From an uncultured Selenomonas sp. (GTDB lineage: Bacteria; Bacillota; Negativicutes; Selenomonadales; Selenomonadaceae), in contig CALJPB010000350.1 in NCBI GenBank assembly GCA_937981305.1, positions 1 to 11,982 of the forward strand: a DNA stretch of 11,982 bases, read 5' to 3'. The notes beneath the pieces were generated by a model. That model ran no database searches, was not told the DNA's origin, and saw only the letters and a list, made by a program, of their open reading frames with translations. A program made the position numbers and the translations under genes. Positions 9,982 through 11,982 of the stretch are shown in pieces. Numbering within the stretch: position 1 is the first letter of the stretch; each line of letters starts with the position of its first letter.

Positions 9982-10848
9982 TCACTCTCCTTCCGCTTCC
10001 GTCTGCGTTCTTGCCGCCTGTACGACGTTCTCCATCAGCATTGCAACCGTCAGCAGCCCCACGCCGCCGGGTACGGGCGTAATCGCACCCGCAACCTCCG
10101 CCACGGCATCAAAGTCCACATCGCCGACAAGCTTCTTCGGTGCAATGCGGTTGATGCCGACATCGATCACCGTCGCCCCCGGCTTCACCATATCCGCCGT
10201 GACAAAATGCGGCTGTCCGACCGCCGCAACGAGGATATCCGCCTCACGCGTGAGCGCGGCGAGGTTTTTCGTACGCGAGTGACAGAGTGTGACGGTCGCG
10301 TGCCGCTCGAGGAGCAGCATGGCCATCGGTTTTCCAACAATGTTGCTGCGCCCGATGATGACCGCGTGTGCACCCTCCATCCGTATCCCCGCATATTCGA
10401 GCATACGGATGCAGCCCGCCGGCGTGCAGGGCCGCAGCCCCGGCGTGCCGAGAAAGAGGTGTCCGACATTCACGGGATGGAAGCCATCCACATCCTTGCG
10501 CGGATCGATGCGGCTCAGCACCTCCTCCGAACTCTTTGAAAGAGTCTTTGGCAGTGGCAGCTGCACGAGAATGCCGTGCACTTCCTCATCTGCGTTGAGC
10601 TCGTCGATACAGGCAAGCAGCTCCTCCCGCGTGGTCTCAGCGGGCAGGGAGATGTGACGCGATCGTATCCCCAGCTCCGTGCAGGCTTTCTCCTTGTTGC
10701 GGACATAGACCTCGGAGGCGGGATCGCTGCCCACGATGATAACGGCAAGGCACGGATGGACACCGCGCTCGCGCAGAGCGATTGCGCCATGCTCGGCACT
10801 CGCCTTGATGCGCGCGGCAAACTCCTTGCCATACAGTATGCGTGCCAT
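9982..10848 (-). CDS. folD: Bifunctional methylenetetrahydrofolate dehydrogenase / methenyltetrahydrofolate cyclohydrolase
   Basis: FolD oxidises 5,10-methylene-THF with NADP and hydrolyses the methenyl form to 10-formyl-THF. The 288-residue length is standard. Motifs from the chosen start are [18 protein letters not shown] (39-56) with Tyr48 and the expected catalytic Lys52, [10 protein letters not shown] (91-100), KDVDGFHP (118-125), the dinucleotide-binding GRSNIVGKP (166-174), and TPVPGGVG (257-264). The start is ATG at 10848, with AAGGAGAG 4 nt upstream. A TTG at 10866 is in frame but precedes that ribosome binding site. It lies 26 bp after the ubiA-like gene and 2 nt before the start of fhs, so it is co-transcribed and probably translationally coupled with fhs, whose product uses the same 10-formyl-THF. 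Confidence 0.98.
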   Translation of the reverse strand: MARILYGKEFAARIKASAEHGAIALRERGVHPCLAVIIVGSDPASEVYVRNKEKACTELGIRSRHISLPAETTREELLACIDELNADEEVHGILVQLPLPKTLSKSSEEVLSRIDPRKDVDGFHPVNVGHLFLGTPGLRPCTPAGCIRMLEYAGIRMEGAHAVIIGRSNIVGKPMAMLLLERHATVTLCHSRTKNLAALTREADILVAAVGQPHFVTADMVKPGATVIDVGINRIAPKKLVGDVDFDAVAEVAGAITPVPGGVGLLTVAMLMENVVQAARTQTEAEGE

Positions 10849-10874
10849 GATGCTCTCCTTTTTCAAGTAATTCC

Positions 10875-11735
10875 TTACACCAAATAACTAATCCACGTAA
10901 AGACAAAAATTGCGATGGAAACAATCCCGTTCCTCATAAAATACATCTGCGTCACGCGCGAGAAATCCGTCGGCCCCGCAATGCGGTGCTGATAGACGAG
11001 CGTTCCCGCCGCGATGCCGACACCGATGTAGTATGGGAATGTGAGGTGCATCATCACACCGAGCGCGACAAAGAGGAGGATCGACAGAACGTGCATCGCG
11101 CGCGAGATCTGGAACGCCCCGTGCGCACCGAACGTGACTGCAAGGGAGTGGAGTCCCTGACTGCGGTCAAACTCCTCGTCCTGCGCCCCATACATCGCAT
11201 CGAACGCCGCAATCCAGAGCGCGACAGCGATAAAGAGGACGATCATCGGCAGCTCGATCTTCCCGCTGACCGCCACCCAGCCGCCCGCCGGCGCCATGCC
11301 GATGGCAACGCCGAGGAAGAGGTGCACCCAGCCCGTCACGCGCTTCAGAAAGGGGTAGACGAGGAAGGGCAGCGCCGCAAACGGCAGGAGGCGGATGCAG
11401 ACGGGATTCAGCTGCAAGACGGCAAATACAAGCACAAGGAGGCACACGCCTATAAAGACGAGCGCCTCCTTCTTTGTCACGCGCCCCTGCACCATCGCAC
11501 GATAGGCGAGGCGGGGCTGCTGCTTGTCGTATTTCAGATCGGCGAGATTGTCGAGCGCCAGTGCCGCCGAACGCGCTGCCGTGATGGCGAGCACGATCCA
11601 GCCGAGGTCACCGAGCGGGGGATTCCCCCCTGCCGCCAGAAGCGCACCCATGAGTGCGAACGGCAGGGAGAACACCGTATGATGAAAGGCGGTATTGTTC
11701 ATGTGCGCCCGCAGACGCTCCATCCACCAGTTCAA
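10875..11735 (-). CDS. UbiA-family polyprenyltransferase, probably MqnP-like (menaquinone synthesis)
   Basis: This is a membrane prenyltransferase of about 286 residues with some eight or nine hydrophobic helices. UbiA enzymes transfer a polyprenyl chain to an aromatic acid. The second Mg/diphosphate motif is clear: DAMYGAQDEEFD at 179-190, followed by GLHSLAVTFG (194-203), a form typical of the 4-hydroxybenzoate/MqnP subgroup. The first motif is DNLADLKYD (62-70), with Asp and Asn in the reverse order from the usual NDxxDxxxD. With a UbiD-type decarboxylase directly upstream, the futalosine route to menaquinone is the best guess; a ubiquinone-type substrate is less likely in an anaerobic Firmicute. 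Start is uncertain: TTG at 11735 has AAGGAG 11 nt upstream (the same spacing as the mutase gene) and overlaps the ubiD stop. ATG at 11723 has no clear site, and GTG at 11756 overlaps the AAGGAG. Confidence 0.85.
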   Translation of the reverse strand: MNWWMERLRAHMNNTAFHHTVFSLPFALMGALLAAGGNPPLGDLGWIVLAITAARSAALALDNLADLKYDKQQPRLAYRAMVQGRVTKKEALVFIGVCLLVLVFAVLQLNPVCIRLLPFAALPFLVYPFLKRVTGWVHLFLGVAIGMAPAGGWVAVSGKIELPMIVLFIAVALWIAAFDAMYGAQDEEFDRSQGLHSLAVTFGAHGAFQISRAMHVLSILLFVALGVMMHLTFPYYIGVGIAAGTLVYQHRIAGPTDFSRVTQMYFMRNGIVSIAIFVFTWISYLV

Positions 11736-11982
11736 TCCAGACCGAACTCCTTCCACCGATCATTGACGCGCTTCACAATGTCCTGTGACATTTCGATTTC
11801 ATCGGGCCACTCGCGTGCGTGCCCTTCCTCCGGCCATGTCTTCGTCGCGTCGATGCCGAGCTTCGAGCCCCACTTTGCCATCGGCGAGGAGTGATCGAGC
11901 ACGTCCAGAGGTCCCTGTACGATCTCGAGGTCGTACTTCGCGTCGATGTTGTTGAAGACGCGCCACCAGACTTCCTTCATGT
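11732..11982 (-). CDS. UbiD-family decarboxylase, C-terminal end (probably menaquinone-related)
   Basis: Only the last 83 or so residues are in the window; the gene continues past the right edge. The fragment contains WWRVFNNIDAKYD, GPLDVLDHSS, GSKLGIDATKTWPEEG and REWPDEIEM. The DHxS and K(x)GIDATKxWPEEG elements are typical of the C-terminal domain of UbiD-type decarboxylases, which use prenylated FMN to remove a carboxyl group from aromatic acids. In the futalosine pathway a UbiD-like protein (MqnL) works with a UbiA-like one (MqnP). The neighbouring gene is such a prenyltransferase, and its likely start overlaps this stop codon. The catalytic Arg-Glu-Asp region is outside the window, so activity cannot be judged. 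Assignment to menaquinone rather than ubiquinone or aromatic degradation is from context. Confidence 0.85.
   Translation of the reverse strand, partial: MKEVWWRVFNNIDAKYDLEIVQGPLDVLDHSSPMAKWGSKLGIDATKTWPEEGHAREWPDEIEMSQDIVKRVNDRWKEFGLD

Noticed and set aside
8678..10282. A 534-codon open frame on the plus strand opposite fhs and folD
   Set aside because: Same reasoning: both minus-strand genes carry full sets of family motifs, and no ribosome binding site or recognisable domain supports the plus-strand frame.
10849..10866. TTG at 10866 as the folD start
   Set aside because: The extension would include the AAGGAGAG ribosome binding site that belongs to the ATG at 10848.

Overview
The window reads as a piece of chromosome from a diderm Firmicute of the Negativicutes, most likely Selenomonas or a close relative. 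Three things point there. The genes include a succinate/propionate-type CoA transferase beside a methylmalonyl-CoA mutase, a fermentation signature of that group. There is an O-antigen ligase/polymerase-type membrane protein, which implies an outer membrane with LPS. Strong AGGAGG-type ribosome binding sites precede most genes. The genus is inference from protein content and style; no 16S or other marker is present. All eight genes lie on the minus strand, so transcription runs from high to low coordinates.

Layout in the direction of transcription: (1) 11982-8312 holds the end of a UbiD-family decarboxylase, a UbiA-family prenyltransferase (the pair resembles the late steps of futalosine-route menaquinone synthesis), folD and fhs. 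These are tightly packed and appear to be one operon ending in a hairpin at 8280-8300. (2) A promoter at 8245-8273 and an 84-nt leader with a terminator-like hairpin precede valS, folC and an O-antigen ligase-family gene, again with gaps of only a few bases. (3) After a 260-bp intergenic region with a -10 box, palindromes and a large leader hairpin comes a succinate-type CoA transferase. (4) A separate consensus-like promoter and a leader of about 230 nt precede the large-subunit methylmalonyl-CoA mutase gene, which runs off the left edge.

How the genes work together: FolD and Fhs interconvert one-carbon units on tetrahydrofolate, and FolC makes and polyglutamylates the folate carrier. UbiA and UbiD would supply menaquinone for anaerobic electron transport to fumarate. 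Fumarate reduction gives succinate, and the CoA transferase and mutase sit on the succinate-to-propionate route.

Most of the content is housekeeping, and I do not see a new defence or mobile system. The most unusual points are three. There is a sharp change of base composition and codon choice inside the CoA transferase gene near 1741-1760 (about 49% GC on the left, 66% on the right by hand count). valS has an attenuator-like terminator with no recognisable T-box. The CoA transferase leader contains an 18-position hairpin whose wobble pairs fit RNA made from the minus strand.
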